A DNA stretch of 64,000 nt, taken from the NCBI GenBank assembly GCA_963971285.1, contig OZ020262.1, positions 3,970,082-4,034,081 on the forward strand, given 5' to 3'. Position numbers and translations under genes: made by a program. The notes under the pieces are model-generated. The model worked only from the letters and a program-made list of their open reading frames with translations, was not told the DNA's origin and made no database searches. The stretch is from Astropecten irregularis. Lineage: Eukaryota > Echinodermata > Asteroidea > Paxillosida > Astropectinidae. This document shows, piece after piece, positions 1 through 10,785 of this stretch (its first letter is position 1; each line of letters starts with the position of its first letter).

Positions 1-141
1 AAACCGAAAATTTGGCTATACTGAACATAATCCTTATGGCTCCCAGTTTTTGTGAACAAAACATATCCAACATTATTGTTTAAAATTTCTATAACGAATG
101 TCCGCTCTAACGGACAATTTCAACGGACAGTGTTCAACTGA
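1..141 (-). mobile_element. X2 element copy, cut by window edge
   Basis: TTTGGCTATACTGAACATAA and GGCTCCCAGTTTTT are the inverse of 2930-2965. CTATAACGAATG and GTTCAACTG follow toward the outer end. Confidence 0.5.
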
Positions 142-687
142 ATTAGTTATGAAATCATAAAAAATGTATACATTAATTTTGGTTGGTTTATTTGAATAAC
201 TATCCATATCAGGATTCGGTACGTAAATTATTCAGTTAAGTCCCAACCATAATGTTATTGCACGTATCGGATCCCAGTCACCTTTAACGCCGCCAAAAAG
301 ACATCGGCAGAATAATTAATTTGGGAGCGGGGGAATTGATTTCATGGGGATCTGGTTGCATGTCGCAAACTGTAATTACACCGCAGATCGCATCAAGTTT
401 TAAAGTTAGCCGCCGGGGACGTTGTGTGATGGTGGGCAAATCCGGGAAATGGAAAAACGGCCGAGAAGTTGATGAAATTCTGCTCGGGAAAAGGGGCATT
501 GATACGTGCCTCCCCACTCCCCAGTCTCCACCCACATACACACCTATGGATACATGTACATGTACATGCACAATGGAGTATCATGTACATGCATGTACTA
601 ATACTTGGCAGAAAATGTTATCGAGATAAAAGGCAAGGTAATTTCTCCCTTGAGAGAATTATAATACTGGTCTACTTGAACATTTGT

Positions 688-1062
688 TGGGGCACCAAGG
701 CAATGGCAAGGAGCACTATGGCTAAGGGGTACCAGGGCAACGGGCACCAAGGCAATGGAAGGCAATGACCAAGGGCACCAAGGCAATGACCAAGGGGCAC
801 CAAAGCAATGACCAGGGGCACCATTTACCAGGGCAATGATAAAGGGGCACCAAGGTAATACTAGTCCAGCCATGACAATGTAGTGGCCAGGGACACTAAG
901 GCAATGATTTGGGGCGCAACAACAATAACCGAGGGACCAAACCATGACCAAGCACACTCGTAATCGGGCAACGACCAGAGACAACCCTAGCAATGACCAA
1001 GGGCACTGAGGCAATCATCAAGGGCACCAAAGCAATGACAAGGGGCACCAAGGCAATCACCT
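688..1062 (+). repeat. Degenerate ~22-bp tandem array (AAGGCAATGACCAAGGGCACC)
   Basis: The array has about 15 diverged units with many single-base changes and some indels. The same phrase occurs at 21450-21525 and, once or twice, inside the hAT-like elements near 46330 and 55900. That suggests the array grew from such an element. It explains the open minus-strand frames here. Confidence 0.85.
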
Positions 1063-1334
1063 CTGTTGCCTCCATGAAGTTCCTGCCTTGCAAGAGAAAC
1101 GCCTGACCGCAGACACACTGGAATGGTCTCATTTCCATGCATGTGCATAGCATTCCAACCAGACACTTCTCCATGTGTCTCCATACACAGGCCAAATCAA
1201 CTTCCTAACAGACAATTCTTCAGACAGTACTGAACACCCTTAGCTAAATGTTGTTACTAAGAATATTTATTCATTTCAATGTTAACAACGACCAAGGCAA
1301 AACTCCACAGTGTACCTCAAAACAAAAAATACAA

Positions 1335-1641
1335 TTGATTAAAAAGCCGCATCCCATTTAAGTGATCCCCAGTTATCTCAGGTTGCAGTATTGCTAATGT
1401 TGCATGCATCTCAAATGATCCTTGGGATATAGCGGGTTATGTGAGTGGTTTCATGGGTAATTGACTATTAGGGACACTGCCGACATAGGACTGGATCTAA
1501 ACTCAGTTGGTAAGAGCACTGGTACAGCAATTCGGAGGTCGCTGGTTCCAATCCTGCTCTAGTAAATTTGTCTTTGTTCACTATTCATTGACTTAAGATC
1601 ACAGTAATCCAGTCAGTTTCCCATGTAGTTATTTGATTTGT
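1335..1641 (+). mobile_element. S1 tRNA-derived SINE copy
   Basis: It has the head ATTAAAAAGCCGCATCC, a diverged A box (CTCAGTTGGTAAGAGC), a B-box region GGTTCCAATCC, and the tail TTTGTTCAC...CAGTCAGTTTCCC...GTTATTTGAT. The tRNA-like part begins about 160 bp into the repeat. Confidence 0.8.
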
Positions 1642-1657
1642 AGTTTAATCTTTACTT

Positions 1658-2175
1658 GCATGTTCTTGTCCTCTTGTCATTTAGCCTTTGGAAAAGATCC
1701 TGCCAGGATTGAAATGCATCAGGCCCTCCTAACTACAAGTATTTTGATAAATTTCAGGTCATTATTTTGGCTGATGAGCAGTTTGCAGCAGTTAAAGGGA
1801 GCATATAGGATTTGCAAGGCCTCCAAAAAAAAATTATTGATTTGAGACAGAAAATGGACTCAACAGTTCGTAAACAGTGCAAACAGTCACCATGGGAAAT
1901 CTTGGTTCATCAGATGCTGGGTTTTTCAAGCAAATCAGGATTTAGTGTCTTTTCCCAAAGATCGTTCATTTGAACGATTTTTGGAACTATTCTTCATGTT
2001 TTATAAGAAAAATCACGTCGGGTTTTTGCTATTTTCTCGTGACTCAGATGTCCGATTGAGCTCAAATTTTCACAGGTTTATTATTTCATGTACATGTTTG
2101 ATCAGACAAAGTATGAGCACAGTCCTGCGACCTTTACCAATCATGTATTGTACCTTTAATTACTTGTAAATGGTA
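1658..2175 (+). mobile_element. H1 hairpin repeat copy split by a P2 insertion
   Basis: Left part 1658-1791: GCATGTTCTTGTCCTCTTGT, then AGATCCTGCCAGGATTGAAA, CAGGCCCTCCTAACT, and GGCTGATGAGCAGTTTGCAG. Right part 2160-2175: TTACTTGTAAA. The H1 copy ending near 63482 reads CAGCAGTTAATTACTTG without interruption. Confidence 0.85.
1792..2159 (+). mobile_element. P2 TTAA-flanked MITE inserted in H1
   Basis: TTAA at 1792-1795 and at 2156-2159 bracket a 360-bp element. It starts AGGGAGCATATAGGATTTGC and ends TACCT. It shares TTTGAGACAGAAAATGGACT and following sequence with copies at 5471 (inverted half) and about 20140. No transposase coding. TTAA duplication is the signature of piggyBac-type transposition. 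Confidence 0.8.
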
Positions 2176-2532
2176 TATGATGATTACATGTAAAAATACA
2201 ATTGTAACATGGGGCGCCAGATGCAGCAATGAAAATAAATGTGAGTGAAATTTGTCTAGAGTCAACAGAGACTTCTTGCCCTTTGAATCCATGCTGGCAT
2301 GCTGAGAGGCAGATGCAAGGGAGAAACCCGCCAAGAACAAATTGTTTGGGAACAGAATAATTTGATGAAATGTGACCTGTGCATTGCCCTAACATTTCTG
2401 CACATGGGGGTTTTGTGGGAAGGCTGCTTTTCATCTTACCCATGAGAACATTCATGAGCATGGCTAGTTGTAAAATGGAGACCAGTAAAAGGGGTACATG
2501 TGAATGGGTGCATGTACATGAATATCAGGAAC

Positions 2533-2743
2533 TAGGGGCCTTTTCGAAACAGAGGCTCAGGCTCAGGCTCTGTCATCCATATGCTGAAAATATAGGCTGT
2601 GGTTTTTCGTTGAAGCTGAAGCTCTGTTTTCCTTTTCAAACCAGAGAATCTACTTCCGAACCGCAGCCAAAAGATAACATTTATTTTAGAATGGAAACAC
2701 GAAAAGGAACCAGAGCCTGAGCATCCGTTTCGAAAAGGCCCTA
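2533..2743. mobile_element. M1 TIR element with GGCTCA repeats
   Basis: The ends GGGGCCTTTTCGAAAC and GTTTCGAAAAGGCCC are inverted, each followed inward by GCTCAGGCTC-type sequence. A flanking TA on both sides (2533-2534, 2742-2743) is compatible with a TA duplication. The length is about 207 bp without the flanks. Non-coding. Confidence 0.7.
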
Positions 2744-2817
2744 AGTTTCTAGCCAATGAAAGTTATTGGGTACATGGGTACTGGTGGTACCTAAAGATAG
2801 GTACCTGTAAATTGGTA

Positions 2818-2982
2818 CAGTGGAACACCACTATAACAAACATGCCGGGATGCACAGAAATGGTTCATTATAGTGGTCGTTCGTTATAGTGAACAATGTT
2901 CAGAAGGCCTATACACTGTACATAAAAATTGGGAGCCAAGGATGTTGTTTGGTATAGCCAAATGTTGTATTGCGTTCCACTG
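2818..2982. mobile_element. X2 short TIR element (CAGTGGAAC ends)
   Basis: It begins CAGTGGAACACCACTATAAC and ends GCGTTCCACTG. The interior has GTTCGTTATAGTGAAC and TTGGTATAGCCAAATG. CAGTNGAAC-type ends with TATAACG-like sequence resemble Tigger/pogo-type MITEs, which is an inference. No clear target duplication. Confidence 0.55.
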
Positions 2983-4635
2983 GACATATATTACATGTAG
3001 GTACATTTGTGGGCAGAAATTTTCACATGTGTAATGTGTTTAATTAACATTAAACGTTTATGTGGGGACAGTACACATTTACATTGGTGTCATGTCTAAT
3101 TGACTGGAGTCAGTAATGTGATCTTAATATACACTGTACAGTAAGTAGGCCCAATGATTGGGAATAAGAAAGAAGCTCACTGGAAAATGCCCATTACTTG
3201 GGAAGTCAGAGTCACGTTACAACATCATTCATTTATCGTTATGGCTAATCTCCTGGGCAAATGAAGACCGCTACGACTGGACGCTCAATGGTGCTAAGAT
3301 GTAACATAATCTTAGTGCATGTCACCATTCATCATGAATACATGTACGTGCCCCTGTATCTGAGCAGTTGCTTTGTTTGTCCACCTGTCTGCCTACAGTT
3401 GAGTGCCTACCCGTCAACAAGGATGCGTCCATCTTTTGTTCTGCATCAATTTCCCTCGTCTCTAAACAAATCGACGGGCAATATTTCTTCTCTCCTAACT
3501 CGTCTATCCACGCTACCGTAAGACAAGGCAAAAAAACCCTTCCCCATCCATGCTAGCTTGTAAATTGCCACAATGGAAGAAACAGCAAAAGGACTCACTC
3601 CTTCAGCACCATTAGGCAATATGCATTTCTTTCCCTCGATGCCTTCACACTTTATATGCATGAGTCACAAGTGATGAAGACAAGAGATGCTTCATGAATA
3701 TCTTGAAGGAGCATCCGAACTGAGACCTAAAGGGCAGGCAAAGCTCAGTTAAATATACTGGATCTAGTCAAGCAAAACACCTTCATACACAAAAACAAAA
3801 GAGCGCTAACTACGAAGGAGAAAGAAATTGAGTTATTATCGGAATAAGGCCTGTTGATTATTTCTGTTTTTACTTCCAAAATATTTATATTTTTGATTTT
3901 TCACAAATTGTGAAAATTGTCAGTCGTGCATTGACCATTGTTCAAATAAATTCCATTTCATTTGCATAAATTTAAATTTCTAATGACATTCCCAACAACC
4001 AAAATATTGGCACCAATAAACCAACTATCTAATCTTTGTGAAATCACCCCAAATCATCATTCTTTGACAAAACATGCAAACCTGCATTCATAATCAAGAT
4101 CGTCTGCTTTCAAAATACAAGGTGGCACACGTAGGCGTCACATGTAACAGATCTTCCCTCGACCCTTGAGAATGACCGCAATGTATGACACAGTTTTCCC
4201 TTTATCTTGTTTAACTGGTAACCTGTTTTGGCCGATCAAACACTCTGTGCTGTGTGTGAATTTGGACACCGGTGTTTTTGGAGACAGTAGTACCCAGACA
4301 TCCTTGTGTGCTCCGACGGCGGCGCATCCCTCTCCAGATACGACTCCCCCTAATGGATGGCACTGTTATCAAAACAATTAGTCCGCTCCCCTCTGCAACC
4401 ACTGAACACCTTTCCAGTGTGTATATGCAGCCGGCTCCAACAAAATGAGGCATAAGGTCAGCTTTATACTCCTCCATTTCATTCATGAATCCGATGATCG
4501 GACCGAGCACGCTCAGCTGTTCATTATGTGATATCAGTCAAGCCATGTATCTAGACATCAGAAGGAGGTCAATGGGGTGTAAGCATCATAAATTCCTATT
4601 GGCATGCATCATGCAGCAATTTTTTTATAACCTGT

Positions 4636-4685
4636 AAATCAAAATCGGCGTCGGTGACTTGTGACTCGTTTTGATGGATCGTGTC
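4636..4685 (+). repeat. Short dispersed repeat, copy 1
   Basis: AAAATCGGCGTCGGTGACTT then GTGACTCGTTTTGAT is shared with 10997-11040 (AAAATCGGCTATGGTGATTT then GTGACTCATTTTGAT). The family is unknown. Confidence 0.5.
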
Positions 4686-5355
4686 GGGTGAAGTCCCTGG
4701 ACTCGCTCTTTTAGAATCCATCCTCCCCAGGGAGGTAAAGGCTGCCTTTGATCCCTCATTAGTCAGAACCCATCCCCCAGGGGGAGACCGGATAGCAAAT
4801 GAGAACGAGGCGTTTCACACATCAGTGTCCCTGTCATAACATTGTCCTCTTTCGAACTCCCTCTATCCCTCATTTTGTCTCTGCTCCGATGCAGGAGACA
4901 TAAATATCAGGGCCAAGTTATGCGCTGTGATCCTAGACGGAATATTCATGGGCGTCTAGCGTGGGGAACTCTCCTGGGTCAAACACTTCCAAATTGATTG
5001 AAATTTCATACATTTTCCCCTTCTTCCTTTAAAGTATGCAACATCCTTTTATTCCTGTGACTATCTGTCATCAGTCAAAAATAAAATCTTCAACCTATTC
5101 TAATGATACTACATTAATTTCAACCTTAAAACTGAATCAAAATTTGAACTGCACATTTTATTAATATTATATGACTGTTACATACTCCCCAAAAAGACTC
5201 TCCCTAAATATAAGGCGATTTTCAATTGTATTAAGAAAATACTCAACTTATGATATCTTTATGAATTATACAAATGGGAGATTTTTGGAGAGTCGGTCTT
5301 GAGTCAACAGCGCACGCGCAAACCATGCATGTGCAATTGTGAGCATGCGCGCGTT

Positions 5356-5381
5356 GTATTGCGCGTGCGTGCGTGCGTGCA
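5356..5381. repeat. (GTGC)n microsatellite in a GC-alternating tract
   Basis: GCGCGTGCGTGCGTGCGTGC with upstream GCATGCGCGCG and GCACGCGC (5310-5355). Alternating purine-pyrimidine sequence of this kind can adopt Z-DNA. Confidence 0.85.
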
Positions 5382-5470
5382 TCTCCCATTAGCGCAAAAA
5401 TGTGCAAACATAACCACTCAAAAGACACACACACACACTACATGTCGTATACCTTGCCCTTAAACCTTTT

Positions 5471-5873
5471 TTAAAGGGAGCATATAGGATTTGCAAAGAT
5501 GTGCATTTTGGCTGAATTTGGTACTTAGAACAGAAGTGAAGGTCTTAAACTTCCTTACAGACGTTGTTTCATGTACCTTTTTACGTTTTGTTCATCTGGA
5601 TAGCAGAAGTACAGCCGAAATATTCTTGCCCCCTCCGAATCCTTCATGGTTAAACCACGCTTTCGAAAATTGAAATACTACTAAATGTTCGGACGAAAAT
5701 TCTTTTTAAAATACACTAAATCTTGATTTCCTTGAAAAACCCAGCATCTGATGAACCAAGATTTTCCATGGTGACTGTTTGCACTGTTTACAAACTGTTG
5801 AGTCCATTTTCTGTCTCAAACTCAATAATTTTCTTTGGGGTGAGGCCTTGCAAATCCTGTACGCTGCCTTTAA
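5471..5873. mobile_element. P2 TTAA MITE, near full length
   Basis: The ends are TTAAAGGGAGCATATAGG and the inverted CCTGTACGCTGCCTTTAA. Both inner ends read GGATTTGCAA, giving TIRs of about 25 bp. The right half (5700-5873) is the inverse of 1792-1960. The left half recurs inverted at 37235-37365. It contains GTTCGGAC, also seen in the X1 repeat. Confidence 0.8.
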
Positions 5874-6565
5874 GGCCAAAAATAGATTGCTGACTGTTGT
5901 TGAGAGCATTTTTAAGTTAGTTAGTTACCCTTCCACTGTAGCAACATTACATATGTAGGATTCCTCCAAAGCCTATATGTCAATAATATCACCACCACCG
6001 GTCACCCTAAGTAGTACCCCAACCTAGCAAGAATGACCATCTGACCAAGCCGACCGTATAATCCCTGTAGAATTATTCAAACACATCCCCAGCCTCCGGG
6101 AACACTCAACGACAAGGTGTAATCTTTCCCAAACCCAACCCCTCAACCCCCCAACTCCTTGCATACTTAACCAACAACTGTCCCAGACAAAGCAGGTTCT
6201 CCACTACAGCCCCACTGGCCATACAGGTAACAGAAACCTCCGACACTCGTCTCAGGTTCGCATTCAGTAAGCAAAGACAAATTCCCATTTCCCAACACGA
6301 ACCACTTGACATTCTGTATCTTCTCTGTTTTTTGGGCCTGGACTTGGTCCAAGAAGTGACCATGATTATTTCACAGCCGCCTGAAGGAAACAAATATATC
6401 ATCCAAACTTGGAGTTCAGCTTAATGTATTCAAAACGCCATAAACAAATTGCAAAGCTGAAAACTGCTTCGAAAGAATTCATCTTTATGTACATGTATGC
6501 ATGACGAGTGGCTGGAATCTTTGAGCAATGTCAGTCAAATGATTTGTACAAATGTGTATTCATTA

Positions 6566-6880
6566 ATTAAAAAGCCGTATCCTCTTTGAGTGATCCCCCA
6601 TGTACCGTTCCCAGGTTGCAGCATTGTTGCGTGTATCATTGAAACGATCCCTGGGATGTGGCGGTGTGTGCGTGGTTTCATGGCTTCTGACTGCCAAACG
6701 AACAAGGATAGTTGACTATTGGGGTCACCACCAACACAGGGCTGGATGGCTCAGTTGGTAGAGCGCCTGTACGGTATTCAGGAGGTCGCCGGTTCGAATC
6801 CCGCTCCAGTCAATTTTTCTTTGTTCACTTTTCAATGACTTAAAATAACTCAGTCAGTTTCCCTTGTGGTTATTTCACGA
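6566..6880 (+). mobile_element. S1 tRNA-derived SINE copy, near full length
   Basis: This is the best-preserved copy. It carries the head ATTAAAAAGCCGTATCC, A box TGGCTCAGTTGGTAGAGCG, perfect B box GGTTCGAATCC, and the tail TCAATTTTTCTTTGTTCAC to CCCTTGTGGTTATTTCACGA. The block before the A box (GACTGCCAAACGAACAAGG...GGGTCACC) is shared with the other copies. Only the tRNA-like part has Pol III promoter boxes. No coding capacity. Confidence 0.9.
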
Positions 6881-7006
6881 AAAAACAAACTAATACAAAA
6901 AAAACAAGCAGGGCAATTCCACCTGACTTTGACCTATTCCTTGATCAATCATTCTTGAAAGACTCCCATTTTAAAAATGTTTTATTGGAATCAGCAAGTA
7001 TACCAC

Positions 7007-7371
7007 TTAAAGGTAATATCATACTTTGGTTTTTGTCATAGAAATGCAGATCCATGGGCAAAAATATCAAGGAAGATACAGTAACAATCATCTGTGAAAA
7101 TTTCAGTTCCATACGGTGCCCACTTTTAGAGAAAACAGTGAAAAACGGCCATAGTATTTCTGAAGTCTTTTCTCTTTTATTTTTAATGTTCACAAGATCA
7201 AAAATAATTTTGGTCTCTGGTTTTACTCTTTTCTGGATAAATAGGCCTACAGCATTTCAGGCAGAAAATTTATAACTGTGTACCATCACTATCTTTATAC
7301 CCTGAAAGTTATAGGTAAATCTGTGAAGATGTCTGTTTCAGTGTCCTACCAAAGTATGATAGTACCTTTAA
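7007..7371. mobile_element. P1 TTAA MITE, full length
   Basis: TTAA at 7007-7010 and 7368-7371 flank an element with TIRs AGGTAATATCATACTTTGG and CCAAAGTATGATAGTACCT. The interior contains TGGGCAAAAATATCAAGGAA and a CAGTTCCATACGG segment shared, in inverse, with the other P1 copies. Non-coding. Confidence 0.85.
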
Positions 7372-8205
7372 CAATGAAAAAGAATACAGCATCTCGGGCA
7401 GAAATATTGTTAGAGACAGTTTCCACTATATGGCCATCTCTGTAACCTACATGTAGTATTACGCTATCTAGGTTTCTGTTTTTCAATTATCCAATTATGT
7501 ATTTCCCTTTCGTGCCAAGATGCATAAACCTCACAATAAGTGATGTCTGACCTTTTTATGCAGTGATGCTGCATTTGGGATATCACCAGCATTTCCTATG
7601 GAGATTTGAGAGGCATTAAGGACTCGAATCCCACCGGCCCTATCAAGAAGGTCACAGTTAAGCAAGAGCAGAGCACATAATATATTCAAGTGCATTCCTG
7701 ATTTCTATACTATACGTCACACAGCCTTGCAAGTGATGCACTCAAGATGTTCCTGTGCCTCGGTGATCTTTCTTAAAAGAGCTGCCCTTTACAAGGAATG
7801 AAACCGCCTTGATATTCAACAATCAAGGACTGTGTGTGTGAAAGTACACCCCCTCAGCATCAAAAATACCAACGATTACTGTTAAAATCAAATGCTATGT
7901 GCTAATGGTGCTTGTGCCTTTTCCTACAAAACATGGGTCTTCGGCGTGAACACAAATTAAGAATCCTAATGAATTCCTTGTCAAACTTCCTCTAAACGTG
8001 AGAAAATTCAGACTACCCTCTTAATACAAATAGCAATTAGCCGATCGCAGTTGTAATTAAAATCAATTAGTGTTGGATAAGTCCCTGGCTTTTACAGAAT
8101 AGGCCTAACGTATTCCCTGCGTGTTGTAGAGGGCGACTCCAAGAGGATAGCACCAAGAAGGGTATCTGGACGTAGAAACCTTTGCCGAAGCCAATGTTGA
8201 CAAAT

Positions 8206-8355
8206 GGTCGATTTCACAAAGATTTGCGACTCATCTTTTAGATAAGTTATTCATGTTTCCATAGTAAATAGCATTGTGACATCACACTTTGCTTAGCAAT
8301 TAAGATTGATACACATGTTGCGATCTGTCTTAGTCTTTTGTGAAATCGAGCCCTG
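8206..8355. mobile_element. Short TIR element (GATTTCACAAA ends)
   Basis: GTCGATTTCACAAAGA at the left is inverted as TCTTTTGTGAAATCGAGCCC at the right. The right outer end CAGGGCTCG (inverse) is hAT-like. About 150 bp, non-coding. Confidence 0.6.
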
Positions 8356-8402
8356 TACAACTATAAAACTTTCCACACTACATGTATAAACGTGTAGAAA
8401 TT

Positions 8403-8545
8403 AATAATCAAATAAAGACAAGGGATACTGACTTAATCAATTTTATATCATTGAAAAGTTCACAAAGAAAACAAAATGGGGCAGGATTCGCAGGATTTGA
8501 GCCTGTGACCCCCATGTAGCAATTTACATGGGTCCACCCCATATC
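8403..8545 (-). mobile_element. S1 SINE fragment, diverged
   Basis: On the minus strand it reads a B-box-like GGCTCAAATCCTG followed by TTCTTTGTGAAC, TTTTCAATGAT and GTCAGTATCCCTTGT, the S1 tail order. The A box is lost. Confidence 0.6.
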
Positions 8546-8715
8546 AACTCTTTCAAATTCCAACATGGTGCAATCATGCTCTGTGTTCACACTACACAAC
8601 ACAACCACTCTCAACACACATCAAAATATTCAACATGGGTCCACCCTCTCAACCCACCTCCCGAGCAGGGTTAGCTTCAACACGGGTCAAGCGCTTCACA
8701 TGGGTCACCACCATT

Positions 8716-8785
8716 TTGAAATCCTACAGTGTGAACGGGTCAGTCATTTTTTACACGGGTCGGACCCAATCATAACCCAAAACTT
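8716..8785 (+). repeat. Paired dispersed repeat (GTGTGAACGGGTC type)
   Basis: GAAATCCTACAGTGTGAACG, GGTCAGTCATTTTTTACACG, GGTCGGACCC parallels 28441-28505. CACGGGTC / ACGGGTC elements recur from 8680. Followed by a (GAA)n run at 8841-8862. Confidence 0.5.
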
Positions 8786-9235
8786 TTATTGTTGATTGAA
8801 AAGGTCTTATATCGACCCCACACAGAAAGGAAATAATGCAGAAGAAGAAGAAGAAGAAGAAGTACATGTCTGAATCGTATGATCTCTTCAGAATCGGAAA
8901 AAATGAAAAAGGAACAAATAATGAGCAGACTATGCCTTTAACACAAGTCTGAGAGGACTACTGTACAGCCTACATACATGTTAATTCACCCCGACAGCCC
9001 TATAGTTGGAACGAGGCCATGCATAGGCTTAATGGCTTCCATGAAGAGGATGAAGTGGCACATTCTTGGGAAACCAACTGTCAAATCGGTCTTGATCACC
9101 TCAGCCCTGCTTGGCCAACTTTCAGGCAGGTATTATGAAGTGCAAGGTAAGGGGTCATTATTAAAGCCTACATCATGGACAAAAATCTCATTGAGTTGCT
9201 CAACGGGAAACATTGCCAAATTAATATGCTATTAA

Positions 9236-9550
9236 TTCAGTCAGTTTCCCTTTGTGGTTATTTTGATGATTATGTTGATTAAAAAGCCACATCCTCTTTG
9301 AGTGATCCCCCATGTACATGTACTGTTTCTCAGAATGTAGCATTGCTAATGTTGCACGTACATGTATCTTGAATGATCCTTAGGATATATATAACGGTTT
9401 GTGAGTGGTTTCATGGCTTCTGACTGCCAAACAAACAAAGATAATTGAGCAGTAGGGACATCACCAACATAGGGCTGGACAGCTCAGTTGGTAGCGCACT
9501 GGTACAGTTTAACATAAGACACAGGTTTGAATTGCACTTTGTTCACCTTG
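9236..9550 (+). mobile_element. S1 SINE copy preceded by an S1 tail fragment
   Basis: A tail piece (CAGTCAGTTTCCCTTTGTGG, 9239-9258) precedes a new head (TTGATTAAAAAGCCACATCC, from 9275). The copy has an A-box region GCTCAGTTGGTAGCGC and decayed B box GGTTTGAATTGC. It ends near CTTTGTTCACC, where the Helentron-like element begins. Confidence 0.75.
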
Positions 9551-10785
9551 AAAAATGTCTCCAAAATCTCACAAAAACCAGTCAAAACTAGAGGTTATGG
9601 CTGTTTTGCAAACAGCACATAAGGCTTTTCCGCATATGATATAAATTGGAGAATTGTGTCACCAAGAAAGACCTTCCCAAACATTGATATTTGGCAAAAG
9701 AATCATGATCCTATCTCTTACCACTTTTAAATGAGGAGCTACTTCCTGTTTGACCGGAAGTTGAAGTCACAGAGGTCAAGTTCTATGTCACAAAGAAGGA
9801 CCTAGCCTAACATTGATATTTGGTAAAAGAATCATGTTCCTAGCTCTTACCACTTTTAAATGAGGAGCTACTGTCTGTTTGACCGGAAGTTGAGGTCACA
9901 GAGGTCAAGCAATGTGTCACAATGAAAGACCTTGCCTAACATTCACTTTTGGTGAAAGAATCATGATCCTAGCTCTTACCACTTTCAAATGAGGAACCAC
10001 TTCCTGTTTGACCGGAAGTAGAGGTCACAGAGGTCAAGCACTATGTCACAATGAAAGACCTTGCCTAACATTCACTTTTGGTGAAAGAATCATGATCCTA
10101 GCTCTTACCACTTTTAAATGAGGAGCTACTTCCTTTTTGACCGGAAGTAGAGGTCACTGAGGTCAAGCAATGTGTCAAAAAGAAAGACCCTCCCTAACAT
10201 TGATATTTGGTGAAAGAATCATGATCATAGCTCTTACCACTTTCAAATGAGGAGCCACTTCCTGTTTGACCGGAAGTAGAGGTCACAGAGGTCAAATATT
10301 GTGTCAAAAAGAAAGACCCTCCCTAACATTGATATTTGGTGAAAGAATCATGATCCTAGCTCTTACCACTTTTAAATGAGGAGCTACTTCCTGTTTGACC
10401 GGAAGTAGAGGTCACAGAGGTCAAGCAATGTGTCACAAAGAAAGACCTAGCCTAACAATGATATTTGGTAAAAGAATGAACTTAATATCTCAAACGGTTG
10501 ATTTTTTGTTGATTTTTAAAGATTTTGATAATTTTATTCAAATTGCTTGTAATTTGACACCTGATGACGTCATGATGACGTAAATCTTCGCGGCACATCT
10601 ACTCTATAGGGACTTTGTTTGGACCAAGTTTAGTTAAGATTGAAACTTTAAAACTGCCAAAAGTGGGGCGTATAAAACCTCTGTGCTGAGGCTATGGGTT
10701 TTTTCGACAAGAAGAAGAAGAAGAAGAAAAAAAAAAATCAGAACAAAAACAAAGGCTTTTCCGCTATCACGGAAAAGCCAATTAC
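9551..10785 (+). mobile_element. Helentron/pearl-like non-autonomous element with tandem core
   Basis: The order of parts is: an AT-rich 5' lead with GGCTTTTCCG at 9623-9632; a tandem core of 129-bp units (9657-10477); a unique segment containing TGATGACGTCATGATGACGT; a (GAA)n microsatellite at about 10712-10735; and a perfect 10-bp hairpin, GGCTTTTCCG at 10754-10763 and CGGAAAAGCC at 10770-10779, with a 6-nt loop. The subterminal GGCTTTTCCG thus recurs inverted in the 3' hairpin. This layout of subterminal inverted repeat, tandem core, microsatellite and 3' hairpin is that described for Helentron-associated elements and bivalve 'pearl' elements. There is no Rep/helicase coding. The exact ends, especially the 5' end, are uncertain. 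It abuts an S1 SINE copy. Confidence 0.6.
9657..10477 (+). repeat. 129-bp satellite core, about 6.4 units, with ETS and DR3 motifs
   Basis: The phrase TGTCA opens units at 9657, 9786, 9915, 10044, 10173, 10302 and 10431, exactly 129 bp apart with no indels. The last unit stops near 10477. All six complete units contain ACCGGAAGT (ETS core; 9882-9890 in unit 2). Each also has a direct repeat AGGTCA-n3-AGGTCA, at 9893-9907, 10022-10036, 10151-10165, 10280-10294 and 10409-10423. Unit 1 has one mismatch, AAGTCA. Stops interrupt all frames, so it is not coding although 129 is divisible by 3. Confidence 0.95.

Noticed and set aside
6720..6815. Possible tRNA gene at the A-box/B-box sequence
   Set aside because: The same A and B boxes recur in about ten copies with a shared SINE tail, and no acceptor-stem pairing or proper anticodon arm is visible.
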